From Microvelia longipes (taxonomy: Eukaryota; Arthropoda; Insecta; Hemiptera; Veliidae), in contig JACMZG010001914.1 in the NCBI GenBank assembly GCA_018340805.1, positions 11,158,272 to 11,222,271 of the forward strand: 64,000 nt of DNA. Reading direction: 5' to 3'. A program made the translations under genes and the position numbers. The notes below the pieces were generated by a model. It made no database searches, was not told the DNA's origin, and saw only the letters and a list, made by a program, of their open reading frames with translations. This document shows positions 21,833 through 32,973 of this stretch, one piece after another (the first letter of the stretch is position 1; each line of letters starts with the position of its first letter).

Positions 21833-22534
21833 ACATTTTTACCTTAAACATGAGCTTGAAAACTGGAACACTATTTTTTTAATTATTTTGAATTCGGGCT
21901 TTAATGTGTATAGTAGAAGCATACAATGCAAGAGACCAGTTTTTATATTATTTGGGGGGGGGGGAAATAGTTTCATTTTCAGCGTTAAATTAGGTACAAG
22001 AACAAATAGACATGTGATTAACAACAGATGATAATTGTACGTGTAAAATCATCATCTGTTGGTGATCTCCTAGCGCCAATAGATTTTATCCCCGCACCAA
22101 ATTGATTCATAAATAAAGTGCTGCAAAAATGGTAAGACTGTCATATTGAATTTAATGTGTAAAAATTGCGGGACGGAATTTTTTGACCTTGGCTCCGCCT
22201 TATTTACTTTGTTAAAATCGTGTTTTCTTTATTTGTTTTTTGAAAGGTGAAAGTATTGGTATATAATTTTTTACACTCCGACTTTGCTTGTTATTTTATC
22301 GAAGATTTAGTAAAATTCTTAATTTGAAAACAATAAAGGTAAAAAAAATTGTATTAAAAACAAAAATATTGTCTTCAGGCATTTGATACCGGGTATAAAA
22401 AATATGAGGAAGAATGTCTCTTTATTTTATTTAATGTGAAAACACTCTCATGAGTGACAATTTTAAATTTGTGAGAAACATTAAGGTGCTGTTTGTTTTA
22501 GGGGGAGGGTTCCATCTGTTTCAGGGGTATCTTC

Positions 22535-22572
22535 GCGCATATGTTGGTCTTATATAAGACCAACATATGCGC
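22535..22572. repeat. Perfect 38-bp palindrome
   Basis: The sequence starts GCGCATATGTTGGTC and reads identically on both strands with no loop. The CATATG-containing arm also resembles GACTAACATATG in family A repeats. Confidence 0.95.
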
Positions 22573-24429
22573 TCAATTTTTACTGAACGACTTATATATG
22601 TTGTTTAATAATTGTAAAAAGTCGAAACATTATCCAATTGAGTAATAAATAAGATTACTTACCGAAGCGATAAATCAGATTTGATTAATTTAGACCTAAA
22701 AAAATATACTTATGCCACATTGTTTTTGTTAAATAGTAAGATGAAAGGAAAGATATTTATTTGTAAGATGATTTCATTGTTTATTTTCTCGCCCAATGCT
22801 GAATATACATCCAATTCCAGAGTTTTATTGTATTTGGCTTAATAAAGAACATAAAATAATTAAAGTAAGAGATAATTCCAAATATAAAATTAAAATAAAA
22901 TATTTTTATAATGTTTGTTCCTAATTATATTCTGAGTGTGTAATATATTATACTTATGATTTTCCAATGTTCCTATTTGTATCCTTTTGCTAAATATTTA
23001 AACTTTTATTTATTGATTATTATTATTATTTATTGATTTTTAATTTTTTTAGAAAGAAAACTAAAAAAAGTACAAAGCTTGATTGGAATATGAACCAATA
23101 GTTTTCAAATTGTCAGTCAGTTGCTCTCTGCTAATCTAACTAACGACAGTGGGACGATTCGGCACCCAATTTCTTAAAAATCATGGGTTATCCGTAGATT
23201 TTGTTTATGTATTTGTTGCATAAACATCCCAATACTAGCTTATAGTTCTATATATCACAATAAAAACACCGTATCAATTAATGGTAGCTACCAATGATTT
23301 GCTACCAATAATTAATACGCTGTTTTAATACGCTGATGTAGAACTATAAGCCATTTTATTCTAGTTATTAAACATGTGGAATTTCTATAAGAGAAGTAGT
23401 GAAACCAAAGAGTTTTTGTTGACATAAAAATCAAAATTTTTATTGGTATCTCACGTTCATTTTTTATTAGAGTTGTATGTAAAAAATTTAAAACATTGTT
23501 TTCTTGCGTCATTTTTTACATACTTTTTATTTTTTTTTTAAGAGTGTTGAGTCTATATTTTTTTCTTCTTATTATAAAAAAAAATCACGCTTTTAAAACC
23601 TTTATTAATTTGTTTGTTTTCTTTTTCAACACTGTTTTTATTTTTTATGCTTACTCCCTCTTATTGTTTTTCTGGATAACTTTAAATTAAGATTAAATGT
23701 GTCATGTATATATTAAAGTCAATTTAGGTTATATTTTATAATTATTAAACTGTAGGAGTGTACATATTTATTAAATTTTACGTTTCGTTATAAAAACATT
23801 TAAAAGTGTGTTTATAACGTCATAATTATAACGTCCAATAATTGAAAGTAAATATAATTCCGCTTTAAACGTTTTGGAGAAAATTATATCGTATTCTTTA
23901 AGAGTTATCCTCTATAAGATCTTAAAGATGGCATATTTTCGAAACTTCAATTATAGCTTGCTTGGTTGAAAAAAGCTTAAATGTATGTAAAGCATACTTT
24001 CTCCAGTAAAATTTAATAATTAATGCATCACTTTATAAAAATAAAACTTATGTAAATTTGCTGTTAGAGATTTAAGTGTAAATAAGTGTACACAAGAAGA
24101 ATGTATGATTTGATTTTATTTATTGTTTAAATTTAAAAGCCTAGAGCTGAAATGTGCTAATAGATTTAAATAATATTAATAATTTTACAACATTATATTG
24201 ATGAATAGGATCAGAAAATTAATTTTAAAAAACGATTTTGAAAAGAAAAGCGCTTGTACAATACGAATTTGATTTAATAAGATAAAACAGAATAGTGTGC
24301 GTAACAAAATCTATTCACTTATTTTGTTTTGAGTTTCCCAGGCAACTTTGGTTGTTCTTATCTTAACACTTAAAATGTTTGTAAAATTCAGAAAATTAAG
24401 ACAATATCCGGTTTTCAAGCAATGTATTC

Positions 24430-24458
24430 AACATGATGGTATTATTTACCATCATGTT
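24430..24458. repeat. Perfect hairpin, 12-bp stem
   Basis: AACATGATGGTA / TACCATCATGTT with loop TTATT. Confidence 0.95.
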
Positions 24459-24510
24459 ATTTACGGTTTATTATATCAGCTTTGTTTTATAATTATTTCA
24501 ATTAAGCATA

Positions 24511-24822
24511 GAGATATATACTAGAGAGGACATAGCCTATCCTAATACATTGAGAGGCCTGAAACATTTTTAGTGGGGCTCTTAGGGGCTCTGTGTAACC
24601 TCATTGAAACCTCCTCCAAGAGGGAATTAAGGTTATAATTAATCAATTGTTTTCGGCTTCCCGCAGATTGTTTGTGTTGTGATTTGTATTTTAAACATTC
24701 TACTATATAATTTACTGTTTTTTTGTTCTGTTTATTTGATGAAAATGATAATCGAATGTGGTCAGGTTACTTTTTCGATGTTTCAAAATTCAACCAATAG
24801 GGCCCCTCTAGTAATATATCTC
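24511..24822 (+). mobile_element. TA-flanked MITE (family B), 312-bp copy
   Basis: The ends are inverted (GAGATATATACTAGAGAGG at the left, CCCCTCTAGTAATATATCTC at the right), each bounded by TA (24509-24510 and 24823-24824). The internal order, ATAGCCTATC, AATACATTGAGAGGCCTGAA, GTAACCTCATTGAAACCTCC, TTCGGCTTCCCGCA and GTGGTCAGGTTACTTTTTC, is shared with the copy at 56826. No transposase is present, so it must be mobilised in trans. Confidence 0.85.
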
Positions 24823-25345
24823 TATACAATCAAGTTACAAGTTAATATTTAATATGTTCTCACTGCGTATCATATTTGTTTAGTTGATCCGGTTCTTATT
24901 AGTTGAACTGATCCTGTTTTAGCGAATTTCCTTTGGGAAAAAATTCGCTAATGGGATATTTATTTCTTCAATCGATCCTTTACTTATTAGTTCAGTTGAT
25001 CCAGATCTTATCCGTACTGTTGATCCGGCCCAGTTCTTATTAGTTCCGTTGATCCAGTCCGGCTCTTTCCGGAGCATAGGACAGAAACACAATGGGATTT
25101 TACTGATAACATGAAAGCCGGCTTACTGCTGGGTCTTAAGTATGACTATTATAACAACAAAACTTGGTTTGTTACAATGTAGCCATCCTTACATAGTTGG
25201 CAGCCAAGATCGTCAGTTTTTAAATTTTGTCCGGTCTTCTGCCGGAGAATATTAAAACATTTCCTTAATTATATATTTCAAATCACTTATTGCTTCCCCA
25301 TTCATATTTTACTTATTAGTTAAAAAGAATGCTTTTAAACATCTA
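24823..25345 (+). repeat. Block also present downstream of the 56826 MITE; repeated TTGATCC motifs
   Basis: It contains several TTAGTT...TTGATCC(G/A)G motifs (about 24890-25060). The block CATGAAAGCCGGCTTACTG...GTCTTAAGTA at 25110-25165 matches 57290-57345 beyond the MITE at 56.8 kb, so the two regions share more than the MITE. A small hairpin, AGCGAATTT...AAATTCGCT, lies at about 24920-24952. Confidence 0.55.
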
Positions 25346-25347
25346 TT

Positions 25348-25373
25348 AATATTATATATAATATATATAATAT

Positions 25374-25405
<32 letters not shown>

Positions 25406-25442
25406 ATATATAATATATATATATATATATATATAATATATT
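25348..25442. repeat. (TA)n microsatellite
   Basis: Interrupted TA/TAATA repeats of ~95 bp. Confidence 0.9.
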
Positions 25443-25829
25443 GAAAATACATAATTTAAATTCAAAAATAACCTGACATTAAATATTTTATAAACACTTC
25501 AGGGGAAACGATCGTTTGAAACATTAGAGTTACATAAAAATTAATCCCTTTGTAAATGGCTTGAATATTTTGATGTGTAAACATAGCATGCGTCAAAGCT
25601 ATTGGCCATCTTGATTGTGTTCATATAATATATTTTTATTAGAATCGTTCAAATGAAATATACATGTAAAATTAATCAGTAAAAGGACATTTGACTTTTG
25701 ATATTTTAACAATCAATCGGAAATATTGCCAACTATGTTAAAAAAACATTTTATTTTGTCAGGTTGACAATCTTATTAACCCACCTGTGGATCAGCTTTT
25801 GTGTTATCATAGTACGACACATGGCTAAA

Positions 25830-26165
25830 ATGGGTCGCCCTTGGGGTCTCCACACATTGATGTCTCCTCGACACTACGTAACGTCGACACATGTGTCGAT
25901 CTTACGCAGAATCAGTACAAGGAGAGTCACGTGACCCATCTCTGTCCTATACAAACTCGCCGTTATATCGACACATGGCATGGTTTAACGATGTCTCGAC
26001 ATGTGACAGTCTCGACACTACAGTGGCAAGTTCTCACGTAGTCTCGACACTACATAACGTCGACACTTTTCCTTGGTCTCAATATTTGTTTGTGTCGACA
26101 CTTCATAACCTCGACACTTAAATTGAATCATGTGTCGATGTCACGTCGTATCTACGTCGTGTCAA
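25830..26165. repeat. Cluster of TCGACA/TGTCGA motifs
   Basis: Within ~340 bp about 14 copies of CGACAC/TGTCGA-type motifs occur in both orientations. They include larger imperfect units such as CTCGACACTACGTAACGTCG (25867-25886) and its variant at about 26043, and the perfect palindrome TCGACACATGTGTCGA at about 25884-25899. The CpG content is unusual for this window. Frames through it are by-products of the repetition, not genes. It could be a decayed tandem repeat or a regulatory site cluster. Confidence 0.6.
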
Positions 26166-26582
26166 TTAAATGAATAACTATAGAAAGAAAAGTTCTGTTG
26201 ACAGTTGACTGAAAAGTGCTATAAAAATAAAAGCGGGAAACAATAGTCGTTTATTTTTCCAGTGGTCCTTAGTTACTTTTTAAAAATAATTGATTTAAAT
26301 TATCGCTGTTTGATATAGCAATGATTGTTGTCGTAATATTATATTGTGAAAATAATGTAACATATTCTGGTCCTAAATAAACATTCCAATTTCCATATTT
26401 ATTTAACCAACATAGAAACATGTTTCTCATCTGTGTTGACAAATGTTGATTTGAATGTTTTGATTGTATTTTTATTATAGTAATTAAAACCCTATAGACA
26501 TAAAGAATTATTGTAAATATAATAAGTATTTAATTTGTAATAAAATGTGTGTTTTATTTCCTTAGATTTATAAACTACGCAA

Positions 26583-27990
26583 TCCCACTAGCAAGTCTTT
26601 GTGATATGTAAAGTCGTTTAAACTCAATCAAGACTTTTGGAGTGATATGTAAAGTCGTTTAAACTCAAGCTAACTTTTGGAGTGATATTAAAGTCGTTTA
26701 AACTCAATCAAGACTTTTGAGTGATATGTAAAGTCGTTTCAAGAAGTCTTTTGATGATATGCAAAGACTTTGGAGTGATATGTAAAGTCGTTTAAACTCA
26801 AGACTTTTGGAGTGATATGTAAAGTCGTTTAAACTCAAGCAAGACTTTTGGAGTGATATGTAAAGTTGTTTAAACTCAATCAAGACTTTTGGGTGATAAT
26901 TAAAGTCGTTAAAGACTTTTGGAGTGAATGTAAAGTCTTTAAACTCAAATCAAGACTTTTGAAAGTGATTTGTAAAAGTCGTTTAACTCAAGCAGACTTT
27001 TGGAGTTGATATGTAAAAGTCGTTAGTCTTGATCTTTGGAGTGATATGTAAGTCGTTTAACTCACCTAAATTCAGACTTTTGGAGTGTTTAATGTCAAGG
27101 ACTTTTGTTTATAATGTAAAACCTATCAAGACTTGGAGTGATATGTCAAGTCGTTAAACGTCAAACTCAAGCAAAGACTCGTATTTGGAGTGATTATGTG
27201 AAATGTCAGTAAAGACTTTAAAACTCAAATCAACTCAGACTCTTTGGAAGTGATATGATAAAGTCGGTTTAAACTCAATGCAAAGACTTTGGAAGTGATA
27301 GTTAAAGTCGTTTATCAACTCAAGCAAGACTCTTTTGGAGTGATATGTAAAGTCGTTTAAACTCAAGTATCAAGACTTTGGAGTGATATGCAAAGTCGTT
27401 TATAACTCAAGCATTCAGTTGATAAACTTTTTAACTCAAGTTGGAGGTGATTTGTAAAGTCGTTTAAACTCAATCAAGACTTTGAGTGATATAAGTCGTT
27501 TAAACTCATAAACTTTTGATAATACGTCATAGAGTGATTATGTCGTTTTAAACAACTTGAGTGATTTGTAGATCGATTTGGAGTGATTTGCAAAGTGCGT
27601 TTAAGAAGCGTCGTTTAACTCATCAAGACTTTTTGGAGTGCAAAGTGATTTTGAAAAAGTCCGTTTAACTCAATCACTTTTGGAGTGTATGTAAGTCGTT
27701 TTAACTCAATCAAGACTTTTGGAGTGATATGCAAAGTCGTTTAAACTCAATCAAGACTTTGAGTGAATTTTAAAGTCTCATTTAACTCAAGCAAGATCGG
27801 ACTCAAGCAACCGACTTTGATGATATGTAGTCGTTAAACATAAAAGTCTTTCAGCATAACTTTTGGACTGGAGATGATGATCGTGTTTTAAAGGGTCTTT
27901 GGAGTACTGAATAAAGTCGTTTAAAACTCAAGCTAGACTTTTGTTATTGGAACTCAAGCTAGATTTTGGAGTGATATTAGATGCACTTTA
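26583..27990 (+). repeat. Satellite-like tandem array, ~41-bp unit, ~30 copies
   Basis: The unit contains GTGATATGTAAAGTCG, TTTAAACTCAATCA and AGACTTTTGGA. Each unit has AAAGTC and GACTTT ~20 bp apart, so every monomer can fold into a hairpin around GTTTAAAC. The first third is regular. From about 26900 onward copies differ by many 1-3 base insertions and deletions, more than by substitution, which looks like either sequencing noise or rapid slippage. Nothing is encoded. Confidence 0.93.
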
Positions 27991-29050
27991 AATTAAAAGC
28001 TCGATCGTATTGTCATATTTATCGTAGCTTTATTTGTAAGCTAAATTACTAAATTTTTCAGAATTTACTATGAAGTTTGGTCATAGCGAAGAGGAAGTTG
28101 TTTTTTGAAAAATGGGCTGATACTGATATGTATATATATGTGTGTGTTTTAATGATTTACATGTCTAGAAATTTTATTAATAAAAGGTAGTTACTCCAGC
28201 GAAGGCATTGATAATCAAAGAATTGTAAAATAAAAGTATATAATTGAGTAAATATGCCCATAAGATATGATAGTCGGTGAGAATTTGGCCACTGATTGAA
28301 CATCTTGTTTTGTTATGAGATATCCATGCGTCAATATCTAGGTGGGTCAGCAAAATTTCTTTATGTCTATTGTTCTATAAAATATTTTGAATAATTTATT
28401 CAATTAATATATTTCACCTATCTCTGTAGGCATCTTTAGAATCTTATATTACAAACTTTATTGACAAACTATTAAAATAAATAAATAAACACAATACAAT
28501 AATAGAAAAGACTAGAAAAATCTTAAAAATATTTTAAAGTATCCTGATACCTTACATCCCTTGGAATTTACTTCTCCAATATAAGTACCTTTAAGTAGAG
28601 ATTACAGCAATAACAATTTTTTTATAAAGGAGAGAAATTTATAAAACTTTACAACTTCAACTTAAATACTTAACGTCTTATCGATTTTATTAAACTTTAC
28701 TATTTTATCAATATTTGAAGTATTGCTAAGTTTTGTTAAAAATATGAAGCACGGGTGTGGGAGGTACTTAGCAAACTTTACTGCTTTCAAATACCACTTT
28801 TTCCTGCTTTAACCAACATGGTGAAATCTTAAATATATTTTTCTTTTAAAAAGTTTGTCGTTTTAAGTCTTTGGATAAACAGGTTAAGTTTAAGACTTGT
28901 AAAAAGCGTTAAAACTTTATGAAAAAAATGTCAAACAAATACATGATAAAAGGTTATGTCATTTTGCTCCTAATCTCTGCACATGTAAGAAGCTTGTAAT
29001 TTCTAATGATTTTATTTCTTACCTACTTACCTTAAAGCTTCTAAAAAATT
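27991..29050. other. AT-rich flank of the Penelope insertion
   Basis: No gene recognised. Confidence 0.55.
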
Positions 29051-29062
29051 GCAAGAATTACA
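29051..29062 (+). repeat. Flanking 12-bp direct repeat, left copy
   Basis: GCAAGAATTACA abuts the left arm and recurs at 32962-32973. Confidence 0.75.
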
Positions 29063-30937
29063 ATATTTTTGTTGTTAGGGACACTAAAGAGACTACTTAA
29101 TGGTTGTTAATTTATTTATTCATTACGATATTTCGCTTGTATTTCCAAGCATATTCATGTATAATCTAAAAAAGAAAAAGGAAAATACAAATGTTTTAGA
29201 ATAATATTCATTGGAATACTGGTAACTTAGTCATGCAAATGAGTATAAATTACAAGACGAATTAAAAACTTACAGAAATAATAAGTTAGGAAAGTTCTAA
29301 CTACGTCAGAAATTAAAAAGCTAGTGCTACCATATTAATATCTCTAAATTCTTCTAGGCCTAAAAATACATAGTCAAAATTAGTAATAAGAAAAAAAGAG
29401 AAAAGTAAAACGTAACTTGAATCAAAACAGTGAAAAAATGCCAAGTACTTACATAGCCTCAAATCATCAAAATGCATTGTAAAGACACTATTAATTGGCA
29501 AAAGCAAACATTTAAAGAAAAAAAGGAGATCCAACAAGAAAGTAATTAAAAACAAATTAAGTCTAATTAATTAATAATTAAAGACTAAATTAGTTGTCAA
29601 CAAACCGGCTAATCAAGTTCTTCCCCATCTTCTTTAAATAGGTATTAATTACTAAAATTAATATGATAGACTAGTATACATATAATTAATTACTAGGTTA
29701 AAAATTAATTAACTACAACGATATTATAAATTCCAAAAAGATTAATAAATTACAAAGAATAGAAGAAACATCAATTTAGCTAAGATTATGAATAATGCCT
29801 GCATAATACTTATTAAAATCTCTAGAGTCAGTTTTGAAATTAACATTGTTATGCTCTTGAGAAATATGAAATGCTTCTAGTAGTAACCTTTTATAGTTGT
29901 TACTTTCATAGTCTATTATACTGACATCACTAAAATTAAAGCTATGGCCTAAGGTTTTAGTATGGGTGGTTAATGCAGTCCACCTAGTATTTTTGGATTT
30001 TGAATTAATATTAGCTTTATGTTGTTTTTTTCTATTTGTCCATGTCTGTCTAGATTCTCCAACATACTTTCCATCACAATCAGAGCATGGTATTTTATAA
30101 ATAAATCCCATTGTATCTTCTTGGCTTACTTTATCTTTAAGAGGTGTGAAAAAACTTTGTCCGATTTTATTGACTGGTTTCAAACCAAATTTCACTTCTG
30201 GACAATCGAATTTCCTGAAAACTCTACTGATTGAGTGTGATAGTCCTTTCACATATGTAAGTCCAGAGTATATTGGTTTAGTGGTGTTAGATGGAGCTAT
30301 TGTAGAATTATTATTGACTTGGTTGTTGACATTTTTATTATTAATAGCCTTATGCCATAATCGCTTTATAAGCCTCAATGGATAGAAGTTGTCAATAAGT
30401 TTTTTATACACATTAGTCTTAACCTCTGCCATTAAATTATCATCTGTTAAGTCTACTGCTCTTTTGATGAAATTATAAGCTGTGTTTTCAATCTGTTTAT
30501 AAGGGTGGTTCGACTTATAATTTAGAAACCTATTTCCTTTGACTATTTTATTGGTCCATTTTGTCAATAATTCTCCATTAGATGTTTTGATTATAGTTAT
30601 GTCAAGAAAGTCAATTTGATTGTTTTTTTCTAATTCAACCGTAAATTCAAATTTAGGGTGAAAACTATTGAGTTCATTCTTTAAGAATTCCACATGTCTG
30701 GCTTTGATTATTAAGAATAAATCATCAATGTATTTACATACAAGGCGTGGTTTATACCTTGTTTTGTTTAAAATTTTTGAGAGGACATTAATAAGTACAC
30801 GTTAGGATTATTAAATACATCGAACAACCATATTCAAGCCCTTAGGAGTAGTGTCATAAACAAAATAACTAATTATTTTGTTTGGTTTAAAATCATAAGG
30901 ACATATTATAATGTCCTTATGATTTTTAATAAAATTT
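29061..30937 (-). repeat. Penelope-like left arm
   Basis: The reverse complement of 31051-32928. It holds the longer, intact version of the RT-end/endonuclease frame (30693-29776). Confidence 0.92.
29776..30801 (-). pseudogene. Penelope-like RT C-terminal part plus GIY-YIG endonuclease, left arm
   Basis: This is an open frame without a natural start. Starting after a stop near 30802, it first encodes YKPRLVCKYIDDLFLIIKA, whose YIDD is the catalytic palm motif of reverse transcriptase. Thumb/linker sequence follows, then a C-terminal GIY-YIG endonuclease: FIYKIPCSDCDGKYVGES gives the two Tyr motifs and a Cys pair usual in Penelope endonucleases, WTNRKKQHK the conserved Arg/His region, and LLLEAFHIS the catalytic Glu. 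Such proteins nick target DNA and prime copying from it. The RT fingers and first catalytic Asp block are missing, so the copy is 5'-truncated and should be inactive. From the first in-frame start-like codon (30693) it spans 305 codons. Confidence 0.88.
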
Positions 30938-31050
30938 CTAGTAGTAATCGAGTCCAAATGAATTTGTCTCTCTAGAGACCCAACCGGGAAATTGGAGTGT
31001 TGTTTGTGCTTATCTTGATAATTAGTTATTTTGTTTATGACAAATTAACT
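30938..31050. other. Spacer between the Penelope arms
   Basis: A 113-bp unique sequence. Its right part contains ATTAGTTATTTTGTTTATGA, a near copy of sequence inside the arms, so the junction may be a template-switch product. Confidence 0.6.
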
Positions 31051-32928
31051 AAATTTTATTAAAAATCATAAGGACATTATAATATGTCCTTATGATTTTA
31101 AACCAAACAAAATAATTAGTTATTTTGTTTATGACACTACTCCTAAGGGCTTGAATATGGTTGTTCGATGTATTTAATAATCCTAACGTGTACTTATTAA
31201 TGTCCTCTCAAAAATTTTAAACAAAACAAGGTATAAACCACGCCTTGTATGTAAATACATTGATGATTTATTCTTAATAATCAAAGCCAGACATGTGGAA
31301 TTCTTAAAGAATGAACTCAATAGTTTTCACCCTAAATTTGAATTTACGGTTGAATTAGAAAAAAACAATCAAATTGACTTTCTTGACATAACTATAATCA
31401 AAACATCTAATGGAGAATTATTGACAAAATGGACCAATAAAATAGTCAAAGGAAATAGGTTTCTAAATTATAAGTCGAACCACCCTTATAAACAGATTGA
31501 AAACACAGCTTATAATTTCATCAAAAGAGCAGTAGACTTAACAGATGATAATTTAATGGCAGAGGTTAAGACTAATGTGTATAAAAAACTTATTGACAAC
31601 TTCTATCCATTGAGGCTTATAAAGCGATTATGGCATAAGGCTATTAATAATAAAAATGTCAACAACCAAGTCAATAATAATTCTACAATAGCTCCATCTA
31701 ACACCCACTAAACCAATATACTCTGGACTTACATATGTGAAAGGACTATCACACTCAATCAGTAGAGTTTTCAGGAAATTCGATTGTCCAGAAGTGAAAT
31801 TTGGTTTGAAACCAGTCAATAAAATCGGACAAAGTTTTTTCACACCCTCTTAAAGATAAAGTAAGCCAAGAAGATACAATGGGATTTATTTATAAAATAC
31901 CATGCTCTGATTGTGATGGAAAGTATGTTGGAGAATCTAGACAGACATGGACAAATAGAAAAAAACAACATAAAGCTAATATTAATTCAAAATCCAAAAA
32001 TACTAGGTGGACTGCATTAACCACCCATACTAAAACCTTAGGCCATAGCTTTAATTTTAGTGATGTCAGTATAATAGACTATGAAAGTAACAACTATAAA
32101 AGGTTACTACTAGAAGCATTTCATATTTCTCAGAGCATAACAATGTTAATTTCAAAACTGACTCTAGAGATTTTAATAAGTATTATGCAGGCATTATTCA
32201 TAATCTTAGCTAAATTGATGTTTCTTCTATTCTTTGTAATTTATTAATCTTTTTGGAATTTATAATATCGTTGTAGTTAATTAATTTTTAACCTAGTAAT
32301 TAATTATATGTATACTAGTCTATCATATTAATTTTAGTAATTAATACCTATTTAAAGAAGATGGGGAAGAACTTGATTAGCCGGTTTGTTGACAACTAAT
32401 TTAGTCTTTAATTATTAATTAATTAGACTTAATTTGTTTTTAATTACTTTCTTGTTGGATCTCCTTTTTTTCTTTAAATGTTTGCTTTTGCCAATTAATA
32501 GTGTCTTTACAATGCATTTTGATGATTTGAGGCTATGTAAGTACTTGGCATTTTTTCACTGTTTTGATTCAAGTTACGTTTTACTTTTCTCTTTTTTTCT
32601 TATTACTAATTTTGACTATGTATTTTTAGGCCTAGAAGAATTTAGAGATATTAATATGGTAGCACTAGCTTTTTAATTTCTGACGTAGTTAGAACTTTCC
32701 TAACTTATTATTTCTGTAAGTTTTTAATTCGTCTTGTAATTTATACTCATTTGCATGACTAAGTTACCAGTATTCCAATGAATATTATTCTAAAACATTT
32801 GTATTTTCCTTTTTCTTTTTTAGATTATACATGAATATGCTTGGAAATACAAGCGAAATATCGTAATGAATAAATAAATTAACAACCATTAAGTAGTCTC
32901 TTTAGTGTCCCTAACAACAAAAATATTG
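31051..32928 (+). repeat. Penelope-like right arm
   Basis: An inverted copy of the left arm. Three single-base differences were noticed: an extra C at about 31706, an extra C at about 31848 and a missing A at about 32134. Each shifts the reading frame. Confidence 0.92.
31187..32247 (+). pseudogene. Penelope-like RT/endonuclease, right arm, frameshifted
   Basis: Same protein as the left arm. The RT end with YIDD (about 31256-31267) and linker are open to 31711, where an extra C breaks the frame. The GIY-YIG domain resumes from 31879 (start MGFIYKIPC...). Near 32134 another indel changes the C-terminus after LLLEAFHIS. In the left arm the corresponding region is a single frame. Confidence 0.86.
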
Positions 32929-32961
32929 AAATATTATGGAGACCAATAATCACAAAAATAA

Positions 32962-32973
32962 GCAAGAATTACA
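32962..32973 (+). repeat. Flanking 12-bp direct repeat, right copy
   Basis: GCAAGAATTACA lies 33 bp beyond the right arm and is identical to 29051-29062. Confidence 0.75.

Larger units (their letters stand above)
21833..24508. other. Long AT-rich stretch, no gene; two conspicuous palindromes
   Basis: No coding region is supported; small frames here are low-complexity. A perfect 38-bp palindrome lies at 22535-22572, and a 12-bp-stem hairpin at 24430-24458. A run of nine to ten G bases is present at about 21953. Confidence 0.55.
29051..32973. mobile_element. Penelope-like element, head-to-head inverted dimer with 12-bp flanking repeat
   Basis: Two arms, 29061-30937 and 31051-32928 (~1.88 kb each), are inverted copies around a 113-bp spacer. 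Each carries the end of a reverse transcriptase and a GIY-YIG endonuclease, transcribed outward, plus ~0.7 kb of 3' sequence. GCAAGAATTACA flanks the structure at 29051-29062 and 32962-32973; on the right 33 bp lie between the arm end and the repeat. Penelope-like elements are known for partial inverted arrangements and variable-length target duplications. The arms appear to differ only by a few single-base indels. The N-terminal part of the RT is missing from both. Confidence 0.88.

Noticed and set aside
25841..26121. Overlapping frames in the TCGACA cluster
   Set aside because: Two frames stay open only because the repeated motif lacks stop codons; there is no protein-like conservation pattern.
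26583..27990. CRISPR-like array
   Set aside because: Units are contiguous tandem copies without unique spacers, in a eukaryotic context.
29313..29555. 80-codon hydrophobic frame in each Penelope arm (also 32434-32676)
   Set aside because: Present in both arms only because they are copies; it lies in the AT-rich 3' part after the endonuclease stop and has no recognisable domain. An unknown small protein cannot be fully excluded.
29051..32973. Penelope palindrome as a pure sequencing foldback (missed-adapter) artefact
   Set aside because: Near-identical arms raise the suspicion, but a 113-bp asymmetric spacer and a 12-bp direct repeat outside the two arms are what a real insertion gives. Kept as a mobile element, with read-level checking proposed.
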